Assembly (NCBI GenBank): GCA_008933995.1
Contig: WARS01000032.1
Span: 3,891,133-3,955,132, forward strand
Direction of reading: 5' to 3'
DNA: 64,000 nucleotides
Source: Datnioides undecimradiatus
Lineage: Eukaryota > Chordata > Actinopteri > Lobotiformes > Datnioididae
The position numbers were made by a program, and so were the translations under genes. This document shows positions 14,445 to 26,600 of the stretch, in pieces; position 1 is the stretch's first letter, and each line of letters begins with the position of its first letter. The notes below the pieces were generated by a model. The model did no database searches. It worked only from the letters and a program-made list of their open reading frames with translations, and was not told the origin of the DNA.

Positions 14445-17400
14445 CCATGCCCAACAAATAAGGGTTCTCTGATTCTCAGCATTCTTATTCATGTTGAATA
14501 ATGTCATCAGCTGGTCAAAGATCGGGGCACATGATGCAGCATTCTCTATACATGAAGTATTTGTTTGTATAACTTAAAATGATGTTATATCATGCCTGTG
14601 TTTCCTAGTTTCCATAAACAACTATGTGAAGTTGTCCAACTATTTTGGAATGCATATTCATTATTTTAAGGTTCAGAAAATGTAAACATGTATCAATGAT
14701 TCATTGCTCATTTTAAGATGTACTAAGATTTCTGCAGCTGCCCCATTACAAGGCAAGTAATTGAATTACATTGTCGGTGCTCACAGCATTGAAAATGACA
14801 AATACTCTTAATTTTTCTAGCTCCAGTATCCCTGTGATAACTCCTTATAATCTGCAGTCATCACTGTCAACAGTTTTCATTGGAGCGACTATCAGCTGAA
14901 GTAATAATCTACAGTAAATGAAATCTGTTACGTGTCAACAGTTTTCAAGATTGATGATTTCAGTTGTCTCCTTAGTTGAACTATGAAAGATAGCAAAAAG
15001 AACACTGTGCCTGAAGAAAATCTAATTTCACAAATTCTCATACACAGTAATTAGATTTTGTCTTTTTTATCAACAATTCCAGTTAGCATCTTTCGGTTAG
15101 TATTCCGGCCTTTTTTCCTTAATTTCTGTTTTGGCAGTGTGCTTATAATAATGTCTACAAATATCAGATCAGTTTTTATCAGCTGTGTTTAATTTGGTTT
15201 TAGCCTGAGCTTGGTTTTCTAAGAACAGGATCGAAAGCTTCGGGCTACTTTCTTCCTACAACATTTAAGTCATACACGTATTATTTTGGAGTCAATCAAT
15301 CCGATACTTTTGCATTTCTTGCTGTAAAGTTATTAGAATATTTCTTGAAATTACTGAAATACACTGCATTACATTTTAAATCTAATATTCTTGTATTGCT
15401 TTCTATGAATAGCAACAGGATTGTAAGAACCACCTCTAGACACTTTTTGACAGACATATGAAAAGACATGTTGTCTTACCTGAAAAACAAACTTTGTCTA
15501 ATAAGTCCCCCAGAAGCACAAATCGTCCATCAGACAGTCCCCCAGTAATAAAAAATACCTGCACATGGACCAAAAAATCTCTTTTGTCATTCTTCATCTC
15601 AGCAATGTCGTTGGCACAAAGAATGATGGGCAATTACAAGCAAACTGGCACAGGAGATGGGAGAGGGATATACTGTTATGGTGATTCATTTTGTATAATT
15701 TAACATTGCTTTCATTTAACTGTATTATTATTGAGATTGAACACCAATTGTTATTGGAACATTACCGTTGTGTGTTACTGCCCACCCTGGTAATTTAGCT
15801 GATGTGATTAAATGGATTACATCTCTAATTATAGTTTTAATTCAGGAAAGTAGCAAGCTGTTATATGTTCTGTTTTAATACGAGGCCGCATAGCGCAGCC
15901 TTTTGGGGATCTTGGAGCAGCAGTAGGTGTAACATCTGTCTGTCGGCAGGAAGTGCATGTGCAACACTGGCTCTCGAAGAACAGCTGGGAATAGCAGGGG
16001 CTCCATATGGATGAGTGACAGGCCTTTGGAAATGTACAGAGTGCCGCCTCTGCAGAATATGGCCCAAGAAATATCACTGTAGCACACATGGCCATTTCTG
16101 CCAAGCAACACCGTTTGGGAATTGAATGTGCTAAAGCATCCAAAAGTTTACAAATAAGTTAAAAGAAAGGGACGAAAGTATGCAGTTCAGAAAATCGACT
16201 GCATAGAATTTAACTGCATGAGTCACTGGTGAGGATAGTCTTTTATCTGCCAGATCCTTTATTTCCTCTGAGAGCAGAAGTTCAAGCTACACAGTTGCTG
16301 ACATTTACTCAAAATATGCAAAACAACAGACATGAGTTCCAGCCTCTTTTCATCTCATCGCATCTCATCTATCTGTTTTTTTCCCCAGGATAATGACGGA
16401 GGGATGACTGCACAGCTGCCCAGCACCATTACTTCATTTGTGCAGACTGGTCTGAGACCAGGGGAGGAGTATACAGTTAATCTGGTGGCACTCCGAGACC
16501 AGGGTCGAAGCCAGCCAGTCACTGCCACTGTCACAACATGTAAGTATTAATGGAAACTGTAAAGATAATATTCAGAAAATAAAAATATATTTTATCCAAA
16601 TGCTGTCAAACTAAATGAAGGTCTTCAGTTAAGGGTCTGTAAAATATTATATTAGTGTCTTGTCATGTACGTCAGTAATTTTCAGTGTAATACAGAAATA
16701 CTTGAAATTAAGATTCGTTAGGTAAGCATCAAATTTGTGGGCTGTGGAGGAAGCATACAGCCAACTAGTCAGCTCTTTTTAAACACATGCGTATAATGTA
16801 TAATACAAAGAACTGGCAATGTCGTATTTCAATAAACGTGAGTGGCACAGCAAATAACAATTATTTTTATTAGATTAAACTGTCAATTAAATCCAAGGTG
16901 ACATATTAAAGTCCCTTGTTTTGTCCAAGTCTAAAACCCCTAAGACATTAAAATTCAAAATTGCTTTACAGAGAAAAACAGCAAGTCCTTATATTCGAGA
17001 AGCTGGGAGAAGCAAATGTTTGGCATTTCTGGTTGATTAAAAGCTTAAATTATTAAGTGATTACCGCAACTGTCCGCAATTAATTTTCTGTCAGTTAGTC
17101 AATAAATCAACTTATCATTTCAGTATGAAAAATGTCATTTTTTTCTACTATTTCCTGCACTTTCAAGACTACCACACACACAAACACAGCTAAATACCCT
17201 GGCATAAGCAGTGAGTGTCTCCTTGACGTATTTGTCGGTCTGCCACCATTTATGTCCCTGACGTAAACCTCACTGAGGTATTGCCCCCACTCCTCGCCCA
17301 GCTGACACTACTTGGACAGCTGTAATAGATCCAATTCAAACCTCTTCCATAACAATTCAAACTCTGATGTCTGCAGTCAAAACACCATCAATTTTCTGTC

Positions 17401-20400
17401 AAGTCTTTGTTCGTTTCGTGGGTTGTAATTAAGTATCGATTAATAATTCATGGCACTCATTAATTTTTCACGGTGGCCCCCTGCAGGACACCTTATTGGA
17501 TAAAGAAAGAGGAAAAGACAAATTTGAAGTTACTCAATTATTCATAACAAAGATTTATCCTTCCTTGGAGACGGAGGCAACGCATTGAGGAGTCTGAGGA
17601 AAACCAGAGGGAGAGGACAGCTGATGTGGGAATTGGTTCTCAGCAACTGTCTTGCACAGGATATATTCTAGGAGGACACCCAAGGGGCCAATTTCTAACA
17701 CATCAAGGATCAGGGTGGACCTGCAATATGTCAAGCCGGAGACTGTGACTTATTTAGATCTCAAAAGCTTAAAGAAAGACTTTAAAGGAGAATTTGTCTT
17801 TTGGCGCTCAGTTTGTGAAACGTATCATTTACATTTACAAGTTCTCCCTGGGCCCATCAACAGAGAATAATTATGCTATCACAGCACAGTACGGTGCTTT
17901 CAGTTTAAAGCATGTATGTTGAACTAAGCATTGTGTAGTTTCACCTTTTCAGACCTAATGATTTTAATTTATCAGAAACAGCATAAATGCCATTTGAGAT
18001 GTAATTTAAGCTCCATTTAATTGCAGTGGAAATCATTAAGAAAATTGTTTCTTACGAGATCAAATGCACCTGCATTTCCCTGCATTTGGTTAAAGGAAGA
18101 TATGTATATACCATAGCTTTTGTTTAAAGTAATTAACAATGAATGAAAATAGAACTAATTATCACATCCTTCACACTCTTTTACTTTGACTTAAATGCTT
18201 TTCTATCAAGACTGATGCCTAAACACTGAGATTATGCATTGCGAATGTCTAGTGAATCCATATTGTGCCATCCATCTATTTATCCATCCATTCTGACACT
18301 TATCTGGGGCTTGGTCTCAGTAGCAGCAGACTAAGCAAGGTAGTCCAGATGTCCCTCTACCCATCAGTGTTATTTACTCCCCCTGCCAGACCTTGAGGTG
18401 TTACAGAACCATATGAGATATATAATCTCTCCAGTGCCTTCTGGGTCTTAATCTGGAGTCTCCTACCAGATGGACATGCATGGAAAACAGGGGTTCATGA
18501 GGCTGCCTGATGCCAGGCCACCTCAAATGTATCCTTTTAATGCAAAGGAGCAGTGGCTCTACTCCCTTTATGTGTCTGAGCTCCTTGCCATATCTGATAG
18601 AGTTAGCTCAGCCACCCAGAGGATGAAGCAAAACTGTAAAGAGGAAACTCATTTTAGGCTGCTTGTAATGAAGCAGTCTCCCAAAACATATGAGCATAGG
18701 TGAGGGCTGGAACATCTATAAAATAGTAAATGAAAAAATTCTAATTCAGCTCTGCCTTCACCACAGTCCAGTACAATATCCCCATAACTTCTGAATTTGT
18801 ATTACATGTTCCAGTCCTACTTTTTAAAAAATTGGAATCAGCACCAGTGCACCACAGTACACACAGGCACTCTCCCTGACCTCCATGTGACAAGAGGCAT
18901 TTCACCTGAGAAAACCCACCAATGTTCAGAGCTCTCCAGATCTCAGAATACATCTCATCCCCACTTGCCACTTTGCTGCTGAGGATCTGCTTAACTACCT
19001 CAGAGACCTACAAGGAATATGTCTCAGACTTCCCCCGAGTTTTCAAACTCTGTCACTTAACGGCGTTAATGTTGGTTTGGTCAGTTCATTTCTCCAAAAT
19101 GGTCTTTTTGCCACTCGACAACATCACCAGTAAGTCTCAGCAATTCTCTTCAGCTCAGCCTGAGCCACAATCTGCTTTTGCTTCCTGAGTCATCTGACAG
19201 TTCTTCCATAGCCTTCCCAAACTCCTTGAAACCCCAGAACAGGAAATTTGGGGCTCTCTCCTGAAACCAGACCAGGGAGAGAAGCTCATTGGCAATGTTC
19301 TGTACATTATCAACTCAGCAGCAGGCAAAGACATGACCCGTCTTTGCTGTATCGACTCCTGACATCGCAACATTGCAAACTTCTCATTACAGACACTGTG
19401 AAATGGGTTTTCTTCATCACACGATGTGTTTTCAGCTCTTTGCACTTAATAAATGTTTTCCAGCAATCAGCATGAAGAAACTTTAATCATGGCGTATTTG
19501 TTACCCTCTGCACAGATAAAGCCTATTGTCTCAATGTTTTTCAGTCTAGGTCTTTTGCTTGGCAGTCAGATAACACATTGTTCTGATAACAAATCTATGT
19601 CTGCAAAAGCTTGAAGCATGTATAAGTATAAGCAAGTTCAAACATGAACATCTTTTTTTTAATTTTCCAATATACTGTCTCATCAAAACTGACTGAAATG
19701 TGTCCAAAGTAAAAGTTGGCAACTAATGTCTGTTCAGATTAGGAATCTTGTTTCCTAATTCTTTGTTTGGTTTCACTTTTTCAAAATCTTGCCAAGACTA
19801 TATATCATTTTGGCCACTACAGCAGCTTCATGTTAGAATTTTTTTTTTTTTTAATTTCTCTAAGTAGAACCTAAACAGCATTCGATCAATCTATTAGCAA
19901 ATCACTGGGAGGAAGCAGAAATTCCACCCAGTGGGCTGAATTTTCTGCTTTTTTTCTATTTCACTGAAGCCTAACCTAGTTTCCCCTCCAGTGGATCATA
20001 ACAAGAACCAGTGTTTCCAAAATTTTTACCAGGGTAGTTCAGCTTCATAAAATAGAATTTGTATCTCAAATGTGTTTTCAAATGATAAATAATAACATCA
20101 AAGAATACCAAGATCAAGTCAAAATGTTGTGCCACAAGACAAGGTAGACAAGTGCGTAACTCTGGTGGCTCGACATGGTTTGTGACAACAACAACAGGAC
20201 ATTTCTTTCTTCCTTTGTGTTACAGTGATTGACGGCCCCACACAGTTGATTGTGAGAGATGTGTCGGACACAGTGGCATTTGTGGAGTGGACACCACCCA
20301 AAGCAAAGATTGATCAGATCGTTTTGCGTTACGGGCTGGTGGGAGGAGAGGGTCCACGGACAACTTTCCGTCTCCAGCCCACACTCAGCCAGTATTCCCT

Positions 20401-20416
20401 GCAGGTGAGTGGAGTG

Positions 20417-20484
<68 letters not shown>

Positions 20485-20637
20485 TGTTGTTGTGCGATCA
20501 CATATGGGATCATACAGACACATTATGTGGACTTTGCCATTTGGGGAGAGAAAAGTCAGTTCTCTTAAGTTAAACCATTTATCTTTGGTTGGAGAGTAAT
20601 CTTTGGGCTTATTACATTGTACTCACAATTACAGTGT

Positions 20638-20668
<31 letters not shown>

Positions 20669-23600
20669 CTTTGTGTGTGTGTTTTTATGCTTGTCATGCT
20701 TGTTAAATCATCTAATCTCACAGCCTGTCTGCCTTCTGTGTTTGGAGATAAAAAAGAAACAAACAAAAACATCCATGCAAAAAGATTTAACAGTCTGAGT
20801 TGTCAAGTGTTTTCTTTGGGCTTTTTTGACCCACAGGTTTTGCGTCCTGGCTCCCGTTACGAAGTGTCTGTGAGTGGTGTGAGGAAAGGAAACGAGAGTG
20901 GATCTATTTCCATTGAATTTACTACCGGTGAGGTCTGACAGCTAGCAGATGTGGCGATAGTGGTGTGTGTGATCCTGTGCCTGCCTCTGAGGATAGAGCA
21001 GTTGATGACATATGGCCTAATGTATACCACCCTATTTATTTATATTGAAAATGGTAGTGGACATCTGTTCATGGTAATTTTTGCTCTTGTTTGTGCAGAA
21101 GAAAGGAAGTTATTTGTGGAAACATTATACTAATTTGTATTGAGTGTAAACAAGTTGAACTTCATCAGATTTACATTATGTTCTGCATCAACTAAAGTGA
21201 AATGTCATGCAAATGTAAATGACGTCAGAATATCTACTACAGGGTTATTCAAATGAAGTTAAAACTGCAGAGGTGTAAATATCACAAGTGGACATGTTTA
21301 GAAACTGATTGTAATGTACAGTAAATTATCATGATCTTATATACATATCAGCTATAGTAATTATCAGCTGGTGTTTACAGATGATGTTTATACCACGTTT
21401 GCTTGTTCACATTCCCTGAGAATTGGTCTCAGTGTCCCCAACATTGTCAGCTTTATCGTTCTTCTCAGAGATCGATGCCCCCAAGAACCTGCGGCTCTTG
21501 TCCAAGTCCTCCACCACCCTGGAGCTAGAATGGGATAACAGTGAGGCGGAGGTAACTGGACCTGTGCCAAATAGCATTAACATTTTTCTCTAATGATTTG
21601 TTTTTCATCAGTTTTGAGTGGTCAATGGGAAAGGCGTAGATTTTAGGATGAAACAACAAAGTTTAATCTTTTTAATGTCAGTGCTACATTATCATTTGAT
21701 TCAGTATTTTTAAAACTAGCTGTTTGGTTATGCAATATGTACTATTTTAATGTGCGTGTTGCCTGCAGCTCTTGTCTCACTTAGGCTCTCCCTTCTCGCT
21801 CCTTGACACCCTTCAGTATTTCAAATTGATCCCATGTCACAAAATATGTTTTGTTTTGCAATATAGACCGATGAACAGTGGATTGTCAGTGCTAATCTCA
21901 CTGACAAATACACTGTATTTCATGTAACTGCTTCGTCATAAAGGTGAGCTTGTGTGGCATCAGTTAAATGTTAATGTGAAGATGCAGCAGGTTAAAAGGT
22001 TTCTTTTACAATTTGCAGCGCTAGTTATTTGAGAATGTCTTCATTATTCAGGCAAATCCCAAATTACATTAAAATGTAATTGAATCGAAACAAGTCTAAT
22101 ATCAAATCAAATTTAGACCTGGTGAATCAAAATCTAATCAATTTGAGATACCAGTGGTCATACCCAGCTCCACGTTCAGTTGCTTTGCAAAATCAGATTT
22201 CACTTACAAAGCATATAATGAAACATATAAAATATTACGTGATGTAATAAATTAAAGCACCCAACTGAAGATTAACTACGTAAAGTGTGCTCCACATTAG
22301 AAAGCTACAATTTGAAAATGCAGCTTACTTGTTAATTAGTAATAATATAGTATAATACATATTTGTCATAAAAGTTGTACTCTTACTTCAAATTCTTTCA
22401 GAATATCTTCTGAAAGTACCTCTGTACTCTTACTAAAGTACATTATTGCATGAGGGTGATAGAGTGATAGAGTTCTTTCACCGCTGTAAGCTGTGCATGC
22501 TAAACTTCCAATGAAATACTTTTACTAAAATAATGTCTAATTTGTTCTTAATCCCCTGACTTTATCCACCATGTCTAGACCCTCCCTGCATACTTGCCCT
22601 TAAGCAGGTTTTTCTCCCTCCCATTTTTCTAAACTCTGTTTTGTTGTATTGAGCACTTCATCATCATCACACACAGGTGGGTCTGCATTTTGTGAGCTCA
22701 GTGAATGTCAATAATGGGAAAGTGTCAAACAAATGTACTGGGTGCAAGTGGTCACTGAATGTTTCACTTGGAAAGAAAATGTGATAAATCATGTCATTTC
22801 ACTCTGAAGGCACAATAATATTCCTAGGGCTCTCTGACTACACAACCGGACTGTTGAAGTCTTAATGCCTGTTAGCACGACAAATGTATTCATCCTCATG
22901 ATTCTGCAGTGTTGACAGAGAGCCAAATATCATACTGGGCTAATGCAAAATAATCCATTTATTCTCTGAACCATCAGCAATGCAGCATAACCTTTTAAAG
23001 CTGTTCTGGCTGTCCATGATGACCTTGTATTTCCTATATTTTTCTTTTAAATGTCTTCTTCATTTTGTTGCTGCTGATGTTTAATATATATATATATATA
23101 TATGTTTAAATCTAGGTGGAAGGCTACCAGGTGGTGTACAGCACTTTAGCAGGAGACCAGTATGATAAAGTCATTGTACCACGCAATGAGGGAGCCACCA
23201 CAAAGACCACGCTCACAGGTGCATGAGGAGAAGCAATGTGTTGTTTTTCTTTCATTTTCTGAATTAATTCATTGGTTGATTTGTCAAGTTTTCTTGTATT
23301 ATTTATCCTGTCATCTGTGGGGGTCTTTTGCTTAGTACACCGTCAGTATCATCACACTGCATCTAATGTGTACTGAGGAAGCTGGGAAGTGCCTGTGTGT
23401 TTTACATGGCAGGATTATCTCCAGAGCTAACACTCGGCTGACGGGCTACTGATTGTATCTGCAGAAATGCTTGTTGTCCTGCGGGCATATTGAAAGGCTG
23501 TCAGAAAGGAGGGGTCAGCTGGGATGTTTTTTCTGAAAGGCCATAGTGCTGGAAAGGGCACGGCCGGCATAAGAATAGAAGCAAAAGGTCCTTGTGTTAT

Positions 23601-26600
23601 TCTGTTGCGCCACTGCAATCGATGCTGCCTCCGCTCTCATTCCTTCTCCGTCACTCTCATTTTCTCTCTTCCCCACTCTCTCTCTTCCCTAATAATCTCT
23701 GTCACTGTCTCGCTCATTTTCATCGTACATCTCTACATCTTTATATATGTAGCTTGGGGAACTAACTGTGGACATACTGAATTGATTTGAAACTGATCAA
23801 TTATGCGGTTAGTGGGGGGAAAAAAAGTGGTTTTCTTCCAAAATCATACAGATGCACATGTGAATTTTCCTAGACGTCATCACTGATGTGCAGCTAATTA
23901 GGCTGTTATGGAAAAGTCCATCTAATTGACATGCGCTTACGTGAGAACGAGAGTGTGAAACAAGGCCATGTGATGTAGCTTCTTGCTTCATTGTGTGTTA
24001 AATTAGTAACCTGGTCTCTCCCTGTCTTTGTGCCTCAGACCTGCTGCCAGGCACAGAGTACGGCATCGGCATTTCTGCAATGAAAGGTAGCAACCAGAGC
24101 ACACCGGCGACAATGAACGCCAGGACGGGTGAGTGAAACAGCCGCACTGGACTGGAACTCTCAGCTTCATTGCAGGCTGATTGACCCATTTGTTATTATC
24201 CATATACTTCTTAGTTCGTGCTGTTGGTCACTGCTCCTATTCCAACCATTAAAAGCCATTTGAGAGAAATAAAGCAAATCAAATTTTGGCGAGGCGTGTG
24301 CTATTTTAAGGGAGGTGTGTGACTGTTTTATGTTACCGGCTTGGGTCAAAGTTCCCATTACAGCACTTTAAAGCCATATTAATACATACCATTTTGCTAA
24401 TGGCCCTCTCTTTACCTCAGTGCCTTACCTCTATTTGAATTTTTATTGTGTTTTGAGTTGTTTGGCTCAAAGAAAAAAAAGACCCCATTTAACCTTCTGT
24501 TTGAAATGTTGATGCGTGGAGGCACTTTGCTAATCCTTCCCATCACACTGACTGTCAAGCACATCTTTCCACCAATTGCAATTATTTTAATGGTTGGAGG
24601 TATTTTGCACTTTGCAAAATTGTGCCTCCATTTTGGTGAAGAACAAGCTCTTTTTTACCTCACTATTTTGTGCACTCTCTTTGAACTTTGAAAATGCACT
24701 ACAGCTATCACATCTTTCTCAAATAGCTTTAAATAATATGACAACACCTCCTCTCTGCCTGGCACACAGCAGTGCTCATGTAACTGTGCGTGAGTTGCAG
24801 AAAGCCGACAGCAGAATTTCCATTAACGGTGGCTTTAGTTGAAGTTCTCTCTGTCTTTCTTTTCTCTAAAAAAGCTGTATTTGACAACCAGCTCCAAAAA
24901 CATTGAGGGTTCAGGCCAATAGTGCAGCAGAGGATTAGATGAGAATGAACACTGATGATTTAGTGGGTAAGTTGAGTCCTTGGTGGGGCAAACAAAAGGA
25001 CAAACATAAGAACACTGCAAATACAAATATATTAAATACAGAATGTGGAATTATTATGTTAATATAGAAAATTTAAGTTGAGCACTCAATGCTTTTATAT
25101 TTACTTTTCTGAGAAATCTTTTACACATACATAACTTTTTGGAGTAGCACAGCCAAAGGAGTTAGGGCACAAATGCAACACAAAACTAGAAATGGTCTCT
25201 AAATGGTTGTTGTTTGTTTTGTTATTCCTTTAGAAGGAAAAATACTTGAATTAAAATTGTCTTCAGTGAAAAATGAAATAATCTTTTTTTAAAAAGACCT
25301 TTAAATATCAAAAGGTAAGGTCCTGTGCACTCTCTATCAGGTGTTGCACATTTGTCATGGATGAGTAACAGTGTCCCTGAAATGTCATATGTTATCTTAA
25401 ATTTCCATCATAAACTGACCCTTATAATATACACCCACTCTAGCTCAGATGCATTCTCCTGGGTAAGAGTGTTAATATGGTCTTGCTGAAGCCTGCCTCT
25501 ATACTCTGGCTTCTTTTTTTACATTTCTTAAAGAGGCCTGAGCTCTGCTGAAACCTTGCTTCCCCTGCTTTAGGTCTGGATGTGCCCATGGATCTGACTG
25601 TGACAGCTTCTACTGACAACACCATCACTCTGGTTTGGGGTGTGGTTCAAGGACCCATCGACCATTACAAGGTCACCTACACGTCCTCCTCTGGAGTCAC
25701 TACCGAGGTAAAGGACCAAACAGTGAATAGATAACAATAATAATAATAATAATAATAATAGATGATAGAAGGCAATTATAAATGACCTTGCTGTGTACAC
25801 TGTACAAATATGTACCTTAAGAAGACCAGCAGGGCTATGACCTCTCATCATGAAGTTGTCGTCCATTCAATCCCACTGAATGTGTATTCAGATGAGACTA
25901 CCTGTTTCAGCTGACAGTGCCTAAAGATGTAACCACGACAACTCTGACAGACCTCGAGCCTGGGACTGAGTACACCATCACTGTGGCAGCAAGAAGAGGA
26001 AGACAGCAGAGCACTGCAGCAACCATAGATGCCTTCACAGGTAGAGATAATAGTCACATTTTATCTACTCAAACAGGTTAACGGTGTATCTTTTGTGCAG
26101 CGTTGTTGTCAGCTGAATACCAGTCGTCCTGTTTTTGTCTTTATCTTTGCAGTCTTGATACAAACTTTTCTAAAGTATCAAAGTTGCGGCAGAGCATCTG
26201 TTTAAATCACTCAATTATTAGACAGAACTGGGATGAATCCACTCCCGAGTGTTTTCTCTGCCTCGATAACGACATGAAAGATCTGCCCATTATTGCAGAA
26301 ACCCAGAGAACAGTTTTAACAACAGTGGTTCGTAATGAAGTTGAATTCAGAATTTAATGAACTAAAGTGTGGCAGCAGGTAAGGTGAGTCACGCTGGAAG
26401 AAAATGGAGGACCCTAAAAGACTTTGAAGAAGCAATTAGTGGAGGTAAATTATTCAAGTCAGCTAATGAGCTCGTTACAAATGTTCCCTAATTGCACGTC
26501 TGTTTTGCATCTAAATGCATTTGTGTTTCTGTTTCTTCGGATTGCTTTTCAACAACACAGTCTCTCAGTTTTTGTCTTTCTCAAGGAATTTCAGTCACAA

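Larger units (their letters stand above)
12961..16388 (+). other. tnr: tnr intron 8 (3.4 kb)
   Basis: The intron holds a 300-nt pyrimidine-rich tract at 13620-13925, an (AC)20 microsatellite at 14403-14442 and a complex block at about 15885-16140. No exon or gene was recognised. Confidence 0.8.
20405..20836 (+). other. tnr: tnr intron 10 (432 nt, GT-repeat rich)
   Basis: This short intron is dominated by two GT microsatellites (20419-20481 and 20643-20682), then a usable pyrimidine stretch before the acceptor. Confidence 0.9.

Noticed and set aside
15829-16143. Minus-strand 104-residue open frame
   Set aside because: It has no recognisable domain and competes with two other open frames in the same place. 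It is kept only as a candidate non-coding block.
20419-20682. Regular repeats considered as a CRISPR-like array
   Set aside because: They are GT dinucleotide microsatellites in a vertebrate intron with no repeat-spacer structure.
22330-22540. ACTTTTACT/AGTAC-rich stretch reminiscent of a fish repeat end
   Set aside because: It is too degenerate and low-complexity to assign; noted only under intron 12.
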